NCBI GenBank assembly: GCA_963775395.1
Contig: CAVZIX010000016.1
Span: 43,201-107,200 of the forward strand
Reading direction: 5' to 3'
Source: JAIBJN01 sp963775395
Lineage (GTDB): Bacteria > Actinomycetota > Thermoleophilia > Gaiellales > Gaiellaceae
DNA: 64,000 nt
A model generated the notes under the pieces. It did no database searches and was not told the origin of the DNA. It saw only the letters and a list, made by a program, of their open reading frames with translations. Shown piece by piece: positions 17,011-25,241 of this stretch (position 1 is its first letter; each line of letters starts with the position of its first letter). Made by a program: the position numbers and the translations under genes.

Positions 17011-17829
17011 TCACGCGGCGGCGAGCTCGAGCTCGCGAACCCCGACTTGCTCGACCTGGGCGATCGGGAGCTGGAGGAAGCGCTCGCCGAGCGTGCGGAA
17101 TTCCTCCGGCGAGCCGGTGGTGAGGAACCTCGTCGCGCCGTCGCGCGCCTGGTCGTTCTCGACGCCCCTGCGGGCAAGGGTCTCCGCGACTTCGCGGGCC
17201 GTCTCCTCCGCGGAGAAGACGAGCGTCGTGCCGCGCCCGAAGGCACGCTCGAAGACGCGCCTGATCATGGGGTAGTGGGTGCAGCCGAGGATGACCGTGT
17301 CCACGCCATCCGCCTTCAGCGGCGCCGCGTACTCGCGCACGGCGGCGTCCAGCTCCTCCCCCACGTCGCCTGCTTCGATCAGCGGCACGAGCTTGGGGCA
17401 GGCGACCGACACGACGTGCGCACCTGCGTCGATCGCGTGCACGACCTCCTCGTAGCGCCCGCTCGCCACCGTCGCCTCCGTGGCCAGGAGCCCGATCCGC
17501 CGGTTCCGCGTCGCCTGCACCGCGGCGTGCGCCTCGGGGAGGAGCACGCCGACGATCGGGACGCGCAGCGACTCCTGCAGCGCCGGCAGCGCGGCCGAGG
17601 TGGCCGCGTTGCAGGCGGCGACGATCAGCTTCACGCCTTCCTGCTCGAGATATGCGGCGATCTCGTGCGCGAACCGCCTGATCTCGGCGTGCGGACGGGG
17701 CCCGTAGGGACAGCGCGCCCCGTCCCCTAGGTAGAGGAAGTCCTCGTGCGGCAGGGTCACGAGGCACTCGTGCAGGACGGTCAGCCCGCCCGCGCCCGAG
17801 TCGAAGATGCCGATCGGCCGTGCGTCCAC
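17011..17829 (-). CDS. murI: Glutamate racemase
   Basis: Makes D-glutamate for peptidoglycan. 272 residues. The two catalytic cysteines are in AACNAATSAA (C73) and LGCTHYPMI (C184, with H186). The N-terminal GIFDSGAGGLTVL carries the conserved Asp-Ser, and FLYLGDGARCPYGPR follows. GTG 17829 is 7 bases after TAGAAT (17842-17837), so the start is well supported and the message probably leaderless. Confidence 0.96.
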   Translation of the reverse strand: MDARPIGIFDSGAGGLTVLHECLVTLPHEDFLYLGDGARCPYGPRPHAEIRRFAHEIAAYLEQEGVKLIVAACNAATSAALPALQESLRVPIVGVLLPEAHAAVQATRNRRIGLLATEATVASGRYEEVVHAIDAGAHVVSVACPKLVPLIEAGDVGEELDAAVREYAAPLKADGVDTVILGCTHYPMIRRVFERAFGRGTTLVFSAEETAREVAETLARRGVENDQARDGATRFLTTGSPEEFRTLGERFLQLPIAQVEQVGVRELELAAA

Positions 17830-17836
17830 CCGCTCG

Positions 17837-17842
17837 ATTCTA
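17837..17842 (-). promoter_or_regulatory. -10 hexamer TAGAAT for murI
   Basis: A near-consensus -10 on the minus strand, 7 bases upstream of the murI GTG. Confidence 0.5.
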
Positions 17843-17883
17843 GGCGCGGGGGCGGGCAGCGCCCGGTTGAACGGTCTTCCTCC

Positions 17884-18546
17884 GTGAGGGACACTTTCCG
17901 CGTGTCGGTCGGCTGGGACGAGGTCTTTCCAGAGCCTGCCCCGGTACCGGGGCGGTTCGTCACGCGTCGGCGAATCCTGGTCGCCTCCCTTCTGACGGCC
18001 GTCGCCCTCTTCGTCGGCGGCGTCGCCTGGCTCCTGGTGTACAGCCCGCTGAAGCCGGGATCGGTCGGCGGCTCGCCCGGAGGGACGGCCGCCTGGTCGC
18101 AAGCGGACACCGGGGTCGGGGACATCGTCTACTACGTGAGCGCCGGCCAGCCCGGGGTCTTCGAGGTCGGCTTCGACGTGACCAATGGTGGACGCCTCCC
18201 GATCACGCTGCAAGGCCTCGGGTCGCCTACGGTCTTCAGCCTGGGCGGCATGGCCCGATACCCGACATTCGAGGAGCCGGGTCGCCAGGTTGGACGCCCG
18301 CTCGTCCCGTTCGAGCCTGTGACGATCGACCCGGGCGACTCGCGCTATCTCATCCTGCAGCTCGAGATCGAAGGGCAAATGGTCTGCGGCCAGTCGGGCG
18401 GGTCCTTCGTTCCGTCGGATCCCGCCCTGCGCTATCGAACGCTCGGGATCGTGCCGGGCGAGCAAACCGTGCCGCTGCCGTTCACCGTCGTCGGCATCTG
18501 CGGGAACAAGCTTCCGCCCGACTACACCGCGCGGTCCGGCAGCTGA
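17884..18546 (+). CDS. Hypothetical single-TM protein with an extracytoplasmic domain
   Basis: 220 residues. A short cytoplasmic head, then one TM helix (ILVASLLTAVALFVGGVAWLLVY) and a roughly 150-residue beta-rich domain (YYVSAGQPGVFEVGFDVTNGGRLPITLQG) with two cysteines (MVCGQSGG, VVGICGNK) that could form a disulfide outside the cell. No family recognised. GTG 17884 is the likely start; no convincing -10 or Shine-Dalgarno sequence is seen. Confidence 0.65.
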   Translation: MRDTFRVSVGWDEVFPEPAPVPGRFVTRRRILVASLLTAVALFVGGVAWLLVYSPLKPGSVGGSPGGTAAWSQADTGVGDIVYYVSAGQPGVFEVGFDVTNGGRLPITLQGLGSPTVFSLGGMARYPTFEEPGRQVGRPLVPFEPVTIDPGDSRYLILQLEIEGQMVCGQSGGSFVPSDPALRYRTLGIVPGEQTVPLPFTVVGICGNKLPPDYTARSGS

Positions 18547-18592
18547 CCTGCGCGGCGTTGCGCCGACGACACGCGCCAGTAACTAGCCGAAC

Positions 18593-18621
18593 GCGCGGGT
18601 GCCCGCGCTAGCGTTAGCCCC
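18593..18621 (+). promoter_or_regulatory. pabB promoter region with palindrome
   Basis: A 16-base palindrome, GCGCGGGTGCCCGCGC (18593-18608), directly abuts TAGCGT (18609-18614), which lies 7 bases before the pabB GTG. The palindrome occupies the -10/-35 spacer and could be an operator; alternatively it is the end of the upstream transcript. Confidence 0.4.
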
Positions 18622-19674
18622 GTGCTCGAGATCTGGGATGAAGGCGATCCGCTCGCCGAGTTGGAGCGCTACCTCGCGGACGCGGGGTTCTTCGGACGCG
18701 ACGACCTCGTTGCCGACGTCTTTCTCGGCTACGGGGTCTCGCGCTCGCTGCGCCGGGCTCCGTGGCCGGATCCGCCGGAGCCGTGCCGGCTCCCGCTGGT
18801 CGCGGCGCGGATCCATCCAGCGGACGAGCAGCAGCCTGCGCCCAGCCGGTTCGCGATCGGCGAGTGGCGCCGGTCGTGGGACGACGAGGGCTACGCGGGG
18901 GCCGTCGAAAGCGTCCAGGCCGCGATCGCGCGCGGCGACGTCTACCAGGTCAACCTCGTCCAGCACCTCCAGGCTCCATTCGAGGGCGACCCGGCCGGGC
19001 TCGCGCCCGCGCTGGCCGCGCTGCGCCCTCTCCACCCCGTCCCGCTCGTCGGCGACGGTTGGGCGGTCGTCTCCGCCTCCCCGGAGCTCTTTCTCGCACG
19101 CCGCGGCGACCGCGTCTGGACGAAGCCGATCAAGGGCACACGGCCGGCCGGCGTACGCGGCGAGCTGCGCGAGTCCGAGAAGGACGCCGCCGAGCACGTC
19201 ATGATCGTGGACCTCGAGCGAAACGACCTCTCGCGCGTGTGCGAGCCCGGCTCCATCCGCTGGCCCGACCTGATGACCGAGCGGGAGCTCGCCGGAGTGA
19301 CGCACATGGTCACGACCGTCGAGGGCCGGCTACGCGAGGGAGTCGGGCTCGCCGAGCTCCTCTGCGCCGTCTTCCCCGGCGGCTCGGTGACCGGAGCTCC
19401 CAAGATCTCGGCCATCGACCACATCGCCGCGCTCGAGCCCGTCGGCCGCGGCGCCTCGATGGGCGCGCTGGGTCGCATCCACCCGAACGGCGATCTCGAG
19501 CTGGCGCTCACCATCCGCACGTTCGCCGTCGCGGACGGGCGGATCCACCTGTGGGTCGGCGGCGGCATCGTCTGGGACTCGGACGCGCGGGCCGAGATCG
19601 AGGAGTCCTGGGTCAAGGCGCGGCCGCTCCTCGCCGCCGTCGGGAGCCCGGTTCCCGAGGCCGTCGCGACGTGA
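18622..19674 (+). CDS. pabB: Aminodeoxychorismate synthase component I
   Basis: 350 residues, chorismate-binding domain only. PIKGTRP (169-175) carries the PabB-specific lysine (K171), where TrpE has PIAGT. MIVDLERNDLSRVC and FPGGSVTGAPKI complete the active site. With a glutaminase subunit it converts chorismate to 4-amino-4-deoxychorismate for folate. The large N-terminal subdomain is short. Overlaps pabC by GTGA. No dedicated PabA is adjacent. Confidence 0.93.
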   Translation: MLEIWDEGDPLAELERYLADAGFFGRDDLVADVFLGYGVSRSLRRAPWPDPPEPCRLPLVAARIHPADEQQPAPSRFAIGEWRRSWDDEGYAGAVESVQAAIARGDVYQVNLVQHLQAPFEGDPAGLAPALAALRPLHPVPLVGDGWAVVSASPELFLARRGDRVWTKPIKGTRPAGVRGELRESEKDAAEHVMIVDLERNDLSRVCEPGSIRWPDLMTERELAGVTHMVTTVEGRLREGVGLAELLCAVFPGGSVTGAPKISAIDHIAALEPVGRGASMGALGRIHPNGDLELALTIRTFAVADGRIHLWVGGGIVWDSDARAEIEESWVKARPLLAAVGSPVPEAVAT

Positions 19675-20525
19675 CCGTCCTCGCGCTGGCGGTCGGCGGG
19701 CGCGGGCTCGTCGACCCGCACGAGCCGGTCCTGCACGCCGACGACGAGGCCTTTCTGCGCGGCCGCGGGGCCTTCGAGACGATCCGCGTCTACGACGGCC
19801 GCCCCTTCAAGCTCGACGACCATCTCGAGCGGCTCGCGGCCTCCTCGAGGCGGCTCGACCTGCCGCCGGTCGACACGGAAACCTTCCGCGACCTCGCCGG
19901 CCAGGCGATTGCGGCAGCCGGCGAAGGCGACGTCGTCCTCCGCCTGTACCTCACCCCCGGGCGCGAGGGCGAGGGACGCCCGACCGCGCTCGCGATGGTC
20001 TCGACCATCCCGGCCGTCCTCGAGGACCGCCGCGCAACGGGCATGCGGATGATCACCGTGCCGCTCGGCCTCGATCCGAACCTTCGAGCCGAAGCGCCCT
20101 GGTTGCTCGGCGGCGTCAAGTCGACCAGCTACGCCGTCAACATGGCCGCCGAGGCGGAGGCACGGCGACGCGGCGCCGACGACGCCGTCTTCCTCGCCGC
20201 CGGGCGCATCGTCCTCGAAGGGCCCGTCACGAACATCTGGTGGCGACAGGGACGCGAGCTCTTCACCCCCGAGCTCGACCTCGGGATCCTGGCAGGCGTG
20301 ACGCGCTCGACGCTCCTCGAGGAAGCGGCCAGGCTCGGCTACGACGTACGCGAGGGCGCGTACCCCGTCGACCAGCTCGCCGCCGCGGAGGAGGCCTTCA
20401 CCTCCTCGTCCGTCCGCGAGGTGATGCCGGTGATCGAGCTCGATGGTGCACCGATCGGAGCCGGCACGCCGGGGCCCGCCGCCGGCGAGCTCCAGGCCGC
20501 GCTCCGTCGGGCGGCGACGGCTTGA
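19671..20525 (+). CDS. pabC: Aminodeoxychorismate lyase / class IV aminotransferase
   Basis: 284 residues. Fold type IV PLP enzyme: DEAFLRGRGAFETIRVYDGRPF at the N-terminus, the Schiff-base lysine in GGVKSTSYAVNMAAEAEAR (K150), and EGPVTNIWW with the cofactor-phosphate site further on. Next to pabB it should release pyruvate from aminodeoxychorismate to give p-aminobenzoate. Branched-chain aminotransferase is the alternative by fold, but the context favours PabC. Confidence 0.88.
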   Translation: MTVLALAVGGRGLVDPHEPVLHADDEAFLRGRGAFETIRVYDGRPFKLDDHLERLAASSRRLDLPPVDTETFRDLAGQAIAAAGEGDVVLRLYLTPGREGEGRPTALAMVSTIPAVLEDRRATGMRMITVPLGLDPNLRAEAPWLLGGVKSTSYAVNMAAEAEARRRGADDAVFLAAGRIVLEGPVTNIWWRQGRELFTPELDLGILAGVTRSTLLEEAARLGYDVREGAYPVDQLAAAEEAFTSSSVREVMPVIELDGAPIGAGTPGPAAGELQAALRRAATA

Positions 20526-21268
20526 GCGCGGAGCTCCACAGCGCCGCCGAGCGGCCGGATCTGTGGGAGCGGGCCTACGACCAGGTCGTCAGCGTCTGGC
20601 CGACCTACAACGAGAAGGGCGACGTCCTCGGGCGGCACTGGTCGAGGCTCGACCAGGACTTCGCCGACTACCAGCTCGTCCTCTACGACGAGGAGGCAGA
20701 TGTCGCGCTCGCGCACGGCCACTCGATCCCGTGCCGTTGGGACGGGACCGTCGAAGGGCTGGGCAACGGCATCGACGCGATGATGGAGGGCGCAGTCCAC
20801 CTCTTCGACGAGGGAGGCGAGCCGAACACGCTGTCCGCGCTGGCGATCGAGATCCCGCCGCGTCACCAGGGCGGCGGGCTCGCGCGGACGATGATCGGCG
20901 GCATGCGCGACATCGCCTCGGCCCGCGGGTTCGACAGCCTGATCGCGCCGTTGCGGCCCACGTGGAAGGCGCGCTATCCGGTGACGCCGATCGAGCGCTA
21001 CGCGGCGTGGACGAGGGGCGACGGGCGGCCCTTCGACCCGTGGATCCGCCTTCACGTCCGCCTCGGCGCCGAGATCCTGAAGCCGGTGCCGCGCTCCCTG
21101 CACATCACCGGAACGGTGACCGAGTGGGAGGAGTGGATCGACCTTCCACTCCCCGAGAGCGGGACGTACGTGTTCCCCGACGGGCTCGCCCCGCTCGAGG
21201 TCGACCGCGAGTCCGATCGCTGCGAGTACTGGGAGCCGAACGTCTGGGTGCGGCACCGCATAGGCTGA
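20522..21268 (+). CDS. GNAT-like N-acyltransferase
   Basis: 248 residues. ALAIEIPPRHQGGGLARTMI is a GNAT motif A-like acyl-CoA pyrophosphate loop (RxxGxG/A variant), followed by the helix GGMRDIASARGFDSLIAPLRPTWKARYP. The remainder is unlike common acetyltransferases, so the substrate is open. The TTG start overlaps the pabC stop (TTGA), making it the third gene of the pabB-pabC operon; a role in a p-aminobenzoate-related pathway is only a guess. Confidence 0.72.
   Translation: MSAELHSAAERPDLWERAYDQVVSVWPTYNEKGDVLGRHWSRLDQDFADYQLVLYDEEADVALAHGHSIPCRWDGTVEGLGNGIDAMMEGAVHLFDEGGEPNTLSALAIEIPPRHQGGGLARTMIGGMRDIASARGFDSLIAPLRPTWKARYPVTPIERYAAWTRGDGRPFDPWIRLHVRLGAEILKPVPRSLHITGTVTEWEEWIDLPLPESGTYVFPDGLAPLEVDRESDRCEYWEPNVWVRHRIG
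21261..21266 (+). promoter_or_regulatory. -10 hexamer TAGGCT for the amidotransferase gene
   Basis: Lies inside the last codons of the preceding gene and 6 bases before GTG 21273. Confidence 0.45.
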
Positions 21269-21272
21269 GTGG

Positions 21273-22016
21273 GTGCGCGTTCTCTCGATCATCCACCAGC
21301 CCGACGCGGCCAGCGGCGTCTTCGGTGCCGCCGTGCGCGAGCGCGGCCATGAGCTCGACGAGTGGCAAATCTCGAGCGACCCCGACCCGCCGGCGCCGGT
21401 CGAGAGGTACGACGCCGTGCTCGTCTTCGGCGGGGCGATGCACGTCGACCAGGAGGAGCGCCACGGTTGGCTCCGGGAGGAGAACGCGCTTCTCCAGCGC
21501 TTCCTGGCGGACGGCGTGCCGACCTTCGGGGTGTGCCTGGGCGGCCAGCTCTTGGCCAAGGCCCTCGGCGCGCCGGTGCGCCGGATGCCGAGCCCCGAGA
21601 TCGGCTGGTTCGATGTCGACCTGACGCCGGAGGCCGCGGACGACCCGGTCTTCGCCGGCCTCCCGGAGCGCTTCACCGCGTTCCAGTGGCACAGCTACCA
21701 CTTCGCGCTCCCGGCGGACGGATTCGCGCTGGCACGCAACGACCGCTGCCTTCAGGGGTTCAGAGCCGGGAGCGCCTGGGGGATCCAGTTCCACCCCGAG
21801 GTGACCCCCGAGGACCTCGCCGAATGGCTCCGCACGGCCGACTCGAAGGCGGACGGCCCGATCGACGTCGAGTCGCTCCGCTCGGAGAGCGAGGAGCACA
21901 TCGTGAGCTGGAACGCGTTCGGGCGAGAGTTGTGCGGGCGGTTCCTCGCGGTCGCGGAAGATGCGGGCGTTACGCGTCCCGACGCGACCACTCGTGCCAC
22001 GAGCCCGCGTAGTTGA
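21273..22016 (+). CDS. Class I glutamine amidotransferase (GMP synthase-like)
   Basis: 247 residues, a stand-alone glutaminase fold. The nucleophile elbow is FGVCLGGQLLAKALG (C88), and GIQFHPEVTPED gives the His/Glu pair (H174, E176). Such proteins are often annotated as GMP synthase glutamine amidotransferase-like; the acceptor is unknown. It could supply ammonia to PabB, which lacks a recognised partner here, but PabA-type sequence features are not evident. Its 3' end overlaps the convergent rhodanese gene by 47 bases. Confidence 0.85.
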   Translation: MRVLSIIHQPDAASGVFGAAVRERGHELDEWQISSDPDPPAPVERYDAVLVFGGAMHVDQEERHGWLREENALLQRFLADGVPTFGVCLGGQLLAKALGAPVRRMPSPEIGWFDVDLTPEAADDPVFAGLPERFTAFQWHSYHFALPADGFALARNDRCLQGFRAGSAWGIQFHPEVTPEDLAEWLRTADSKADGPIDVESLRSESEEHIVSWNAFGRELCGRFLAVAEDAGVTRPDATTRATSPRS

Positions 22017-22311
22017 CGGCATCGACGTCCGCCGAGCGCAGGAGCGCGGCGGCGATCTCCGACCTCTGGCCCGAGTGGCAGTAGGTCACGACCCGGCGCC
22101 CCTCGGCGATCCCGCGTGACTCGAGCACGTCCTTGATCCGGTCGCCGGCCGCGTAGATCTCGTTGAGATCGAGGTGCACGGCCCCGGGGATGTGACCCTG
22201 GTACGGATCGCACGGATACCCGGCCTCGCCTGCGTACTCCTCGTGCGAGCGCACGTCGAGCAACGCAACCTCGTCGTTCTGAATGAGGACGGCCAGCTCG
22301 TCGCCGGTCAC
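21970..22311 (-). CDS. Rhodanese-like sulfurtransferase
   Basis: 113 residues, single rhodanese domain. LLDVRSHEEYAGE and GHIPGAVHLDLNEI are the CH2A/CH2B signatures, and the catalytic cysteine is in VVTYCHSGQRS (C78, loop CHSGQR). Such domains carry persulfide sulfur. GTG overlaps the stop of the alpha/beta hydrolase gene (GTGA), so the two are co-translated. Confidence 0.92.
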   Translation of the reverse strand: MTGDELAVLIQNDEVALLDVRSHEEYAGEAGYPCDPYQGHIPGAVHLDLNEIYAAGDRIKDVLESRGIAEGRRVVTYCHSGQRSEIAAALLRSADVDAVNYAGSWHEWSRRDA

Positions 22312-23021
22312 GGCGCGACCTCCAGCAAGAACTCCCGGATTGCCGCGGCGACGACGTCCGCCTGCTCGAACGGCGCCAGGTGCCCCGCACCCGCAATGCG
22401 CGAAAAACGCGCATCGGGGAGGGCCGCCACCATCGCCTCGGCGTCGGCGGGAGGAGTCAGACGGTCCTCCTCGCCGACGAGGACGAGGACGGGCACGTCG
22501 ATCGTCGGCAGCGTCGGGCGCGAGTCGGGGCGGTCGCGGATCGTCTCCTGCGCAGTCACGAGACCGGTGAGCGGCTGCTCGAACGCGAGCTCCCGTGCGC
22601 GCTCGACGACCGCCGGGTCGGTGCCTTCGGAGAAGATCTTCGGTGCGAGGTCCTCCCAGAAGGGCTCCTTGCCGGCCTCGCCGAGCACGCGGATGGAGTC
22701 GTCGCGGGCGAGACGCTGCTCGGGCGAGTCGGGCGTCGCCCGCGTGTCCGCGAGCACGAGCGCGGGAATTCGTTCCGGCGCCTGCCGCCAGAGCTCGAAC
22801 GCGAGATAGCCGCCCATCGAGCATCCGACCGGGACGAACGAACCGTCGACCACACCGAGCACGCGCCGCGCCCAGGCCTCGAAGCCGAGCTCGGGCTCGT
22901 CGCCCGGAAGGTCGGGCGCGGCGACCGCGTAGCCGGCCTCGCCCAGCGACGACGCGAGGTGGTCCCACATGCGCGAGTCCAGCGGGAACGCGTGCAGGAG
23001 GAGGGCGGTCGGGCGACTCAC
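22308..23021 (-). CDS. Alpha/beta hydrolase
   Basis: 237 residues. The oxyanion region is LLLHAFPLDSRMW, the nucleophile elbow is VGCSMGGYLAFE (S68), and the C-terminal catalytic His is in GAGHLAPFEQ. VLVLVGEEDRLTPP provides the acid region. The substrate is unknown. It is divergent from the gamma-glutamyltransferase gene and heads a two-gene operon with the rhodanese. Confidence 0.87.
   Translation of the reverse strand: MSRPTALLLHAFPLDSRMWDHLASSLGEAGYAVAAPDLPGDEPELGFEAWARRVLGVVDGSFVPVGCSMGGYLAFELWRQAPERIPALVLADTRATPDSPEQRLARDDSIRVLGEAGKEPFWEDLAPKIFSEGTDPAVVERARELAFEQPLTGLVTAQETIRDRPDSRPTLPTIDVPVLVLVGEEDRLTPPADAEAMVAALPDARFSRIAGAGHLAPFEQADVVAAAIREFLLEVAP
22397..22413. repeat. TGCGCG-A5-CGCGCA palindrome, copy 1 (inside the hydrolase gene)
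   Basis: Sixteen bases (GCGCGAAAAACGCGCA) recur exactly at 25295-25310 inside the alkylpurine glycosylase gene. In both genes it encodes ARFSR near the C-terminus, so coincidence is possible. Confidence 0.35.
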
Positions 23022-23046
23022 GGGCCGTGCGATGCTATCGAGCCGG

Positions 23047-24477
23047 ATGCCTGCGTCGTTCTTCGCCCCCCGCCCGCCAGCGGTCGCAGCCGAGGCGATG
23101 GTGGCCACAAGCCAGCCGCTCGCGACCCGGGCCGGCCTCCGGGCCCTCGAACGGGGCGGCAACGCGGTGGACGCAGCGCTCGCCGCAGCCGCGGTTCTCT
23201 GCGTCACCGAGCCGATGTCGACCGGTGTCGGCGGCGACCTGTTCGCCCAGGTCTGGGACGGCGAGCAGCTGCACGGGCTCGACGCCGCCGGCCCGGCACC
23301 ACTGCGCGCGGATCCGGCCGGCCCGGTCGACGAGTTCGGCCCTCGGTCCGTCACGGTGCCCGGAGCGGTCGCGGGCTGGGCGGCGCTCGCCGAGCGCTTC
23401 GGACGCCTCGGACTGGACGGCGTGCTCGGCGACGCGATCTCCGCGGCAGAGGACGGCTTCGCCGTCGCAACGAAGACGGCGGGCGCGTGGTTTCGATCGC
23501 ATGCGCCACAGGTGCTTGGTGCTCCCCCCAGGGTCGGTGAGCGCGTCCGCCTCCCGGAAGTCGGGGCAACGCTGCGCCGGATCGGCGCGGAAGGCCCGGA
23601 CGCGATCTACCGCGGCAGCATCGCCGAGGCGATCGCATCGTGGACCTGGCTCGACGCCGAGGATCTCGCGGGCTATCGCCCGCGCTGGGTGGAGCCGCTC
23701 AGGCTCGATTACAGGGGCCTCACGGTCTGCGAGCTGCCGCCGCCCACGCAGGGCGTCGCCGTGCTCGAGGGCCTCGGGCTGCTGGCGCTCGGTGAGCCGC
23801 GTGTCGCCGAGCAGGTGGAGTGCGTCCGCCTCGCGCTCGAGGACGCATTTGCGCAGGTGCGAGACGGGGCCGACGTCACGGGCCTGCTCGACCCGGACTT
23901 CCTTGCGCGCCGGCGACGCGAAGGATCCCTAGACGTAGCCGAACCGCGCGGCGGCACCGTCTACCTGTGCGCGGTCGATGGCGATCGCATGGCGGTGTCA
24001 CTCATCCAGAGCCTCTACGACAGCTTCGGCTCGGGCATCGTCGCGCCCGGCTCCGGCATCGTGCTCCAGAACCGGGGAGCGTGCTTCGGGGTCTCCGGCC
24101 AGATCGAGCCGGGCAGGCGCCCGTATCACACGATCATCCCCGGGATGCTCCTGCGGAGCGGGCGGCTGCTCGGGCCCTTCGGCGTCATGGGCGGCTTCCT
24201 CCAGGCGCAGGCTCACGTCCAGCTGGCCGTGCCGCTCGCCTGGGGCATGGACCCCCAGGCCGCCCTCGACCGGCCACGCTTCCGGATCGACGGCGACCTC
24301 GTGCTTCTCGAGGGAGAGCTCTGGGACAGCGCACGCGACATCGAGGCGCTCGGGCTGCGCGTCGCGGCCGAGCGAGACTCGGCTGCCTTCGGCGGCGGCC
24401 AGGCGATCCGCGTCAAGGACGACGTTCTCATCGGCGGCTCCGACAGCCGCAAGGACGGCTACGCCGCCGGGTTCTAG
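23047..24477 (+). CDS. Gamma-glutamyltransferase family protein
   Basis: 476 residues, an Ntn hydrolase precursor. AMVATSQPLATRAGLRALERGGNAVDAALA and TGVGGDLFAQVW are family features. The autoprocessing threonine is probably T304 in RGGTVYLCAV, where classic enzymes have TTH, and MAVSLIQSLYDSFGSGIV follows. There is no evident signal peptide, unlike periplasmic GGT, so a cytoplasmic or ywrD-like role is likely. ATG 23032 is an alternative start. Confidence 0.9.
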   Translation: MPASFFAPRPPAVAAEAMVATSQPLATRAGLRALERGGNAVDAALAAAAVLCVTEPMSTGVGGDLFAQVWDGEQLHGLDAAGPAPLRADPAGPVDEFGPRSVTVPGAVAGWAALAERFGRLGLDGVLGDAISAAEDGFAVATKTAGAWFRSHAPQVLGAPPRVGERVRLPEVGATLRRIGAEGPDAIYRGSIAEAIASWTWLDAEDLAGYRPRWVEPLRLDYRGLTVCELPPPTQGVAVLEGLGLLALGEPRVAEQVECVRLALEDAFAQVRDGADVTGLLDPDFLARRRREGSLDVAEPRGGTVYLCAVDGDRMAVSLIQSLYDSFGSGIVAPGSGIVLQNRGACFGVSGQIEPGRRPYHTIIPGMLLRSGRLLGPFGVMGGFLQAQAHVQLAVPLAWGMDPQAALDRPRFRIDGDLVLLEGELWDSARDIEALGLRVAAERDSAAFGGGQAIRVKDDVLIGGSDSRKDGYAAGF

Positions 24478-25241
24478 CGCTCGACCACGATGGCGTCCTG
24501 CTCGGCCGACGCGCCAGGATAGTCGAGGCTCGCCTGCGGGACGCCGAACAGCCGGCCGAGCTCGGCGATGAGCTCCGGCGCCGGGCCCAGCTCGTTGGGC
24601 GCCGTCGCCGTCCGGGCGGTCGCCCGGACCGCGTCCGGGTCGGCGCCCGTCAGCCGCGCCATCAGCCGGGGATTCGCTCCCAGGGCGATGACCTCGCCGG
24701 GCGGGAGCGGCCCGTAGTGCTCGGGCACGGACAGGTACTCGTCGACGACACGACCGCGCTCGAGGGCGACGTAGCGGACGATGCGCCCTTCCTCGACGCC
24801 CATGACGAGGACGAACGCGCCCATGCGGTCCGAGAGCTCGCGCGCAAGGCGGCGCAGCATCTCGGGCTCGCGGTCGGTGAGCTCGTCGTAGGCGGACGTC
24901 CAGCCCTCGCGCGGGTGAAGCACGACGCTGCCCTGGGAGCCGCCGGGCAGGCGCGGCACGAACTGGCGGACCGCACGCAACACGGCGTCGACATCGTCGG
25001 TCTGCACGTGGATGGAGCCGAACGACGGCTCCTTCCGGGCGCCGACGTGGGCCTCGAGTGCGGAGATCGGCGCTTCGAGCACCCTGGCGGTCTCCATGAA
25101 ACCGGCGCGAATCCAGGCATCGCCGTCCTCGTGCGTGGTCTCGATCTCGATCCGGTCGGCGCCGGCCTCCTTCGCCTCCTGGATCAGGCGGAGCAGGACG
25201 TCCTCGCTCGGAGCACCCTCGACGTGCGCCTCGTACGCCAC
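24474..25241 (-). CDS. Hypothetical protein, 255 residues
   Basis: No family recognised with confidence. The N-terminal part (LLRLIQEAKEAGADRIEIETT, DAWIRAGFMETARVLEAPISALE) looks like the end of an acetyltransferase fold. The rest (RYVALERGRVVDEYLSVPEHYG, PPGEVIALGANP) is alpha/beta and soluble. Its GTG overlaps the stop of the glycosylase gene by one base (TAGTG), placing it last in the hmgA-HAD-glycosylase operon. Convergent with the GGT gene (CTAG overlap). Confidence 0.65.
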   Translation of the reverse strand: MAYEAHVEGAPSEDVLLRLIQEAKEAGADRIEIETTHEDGDAWIRAGFMETARVLEAPISALEAHVGARKEPSFGSIHVQTDDVDAVLRAVRQFVPRLPGGSQGSVVLHPREGWTSAYDELTDREPEMLRRLARELSDRMGAFVLVMGVEEGRIVRYVALERGRVVDEYLSVPEHYGPLPPGEVIALGANPRLMARLTGADPDAVRATARTATAPNELGPAPELIAELGRLFGVPQASLDYPGASAEQDAIVVER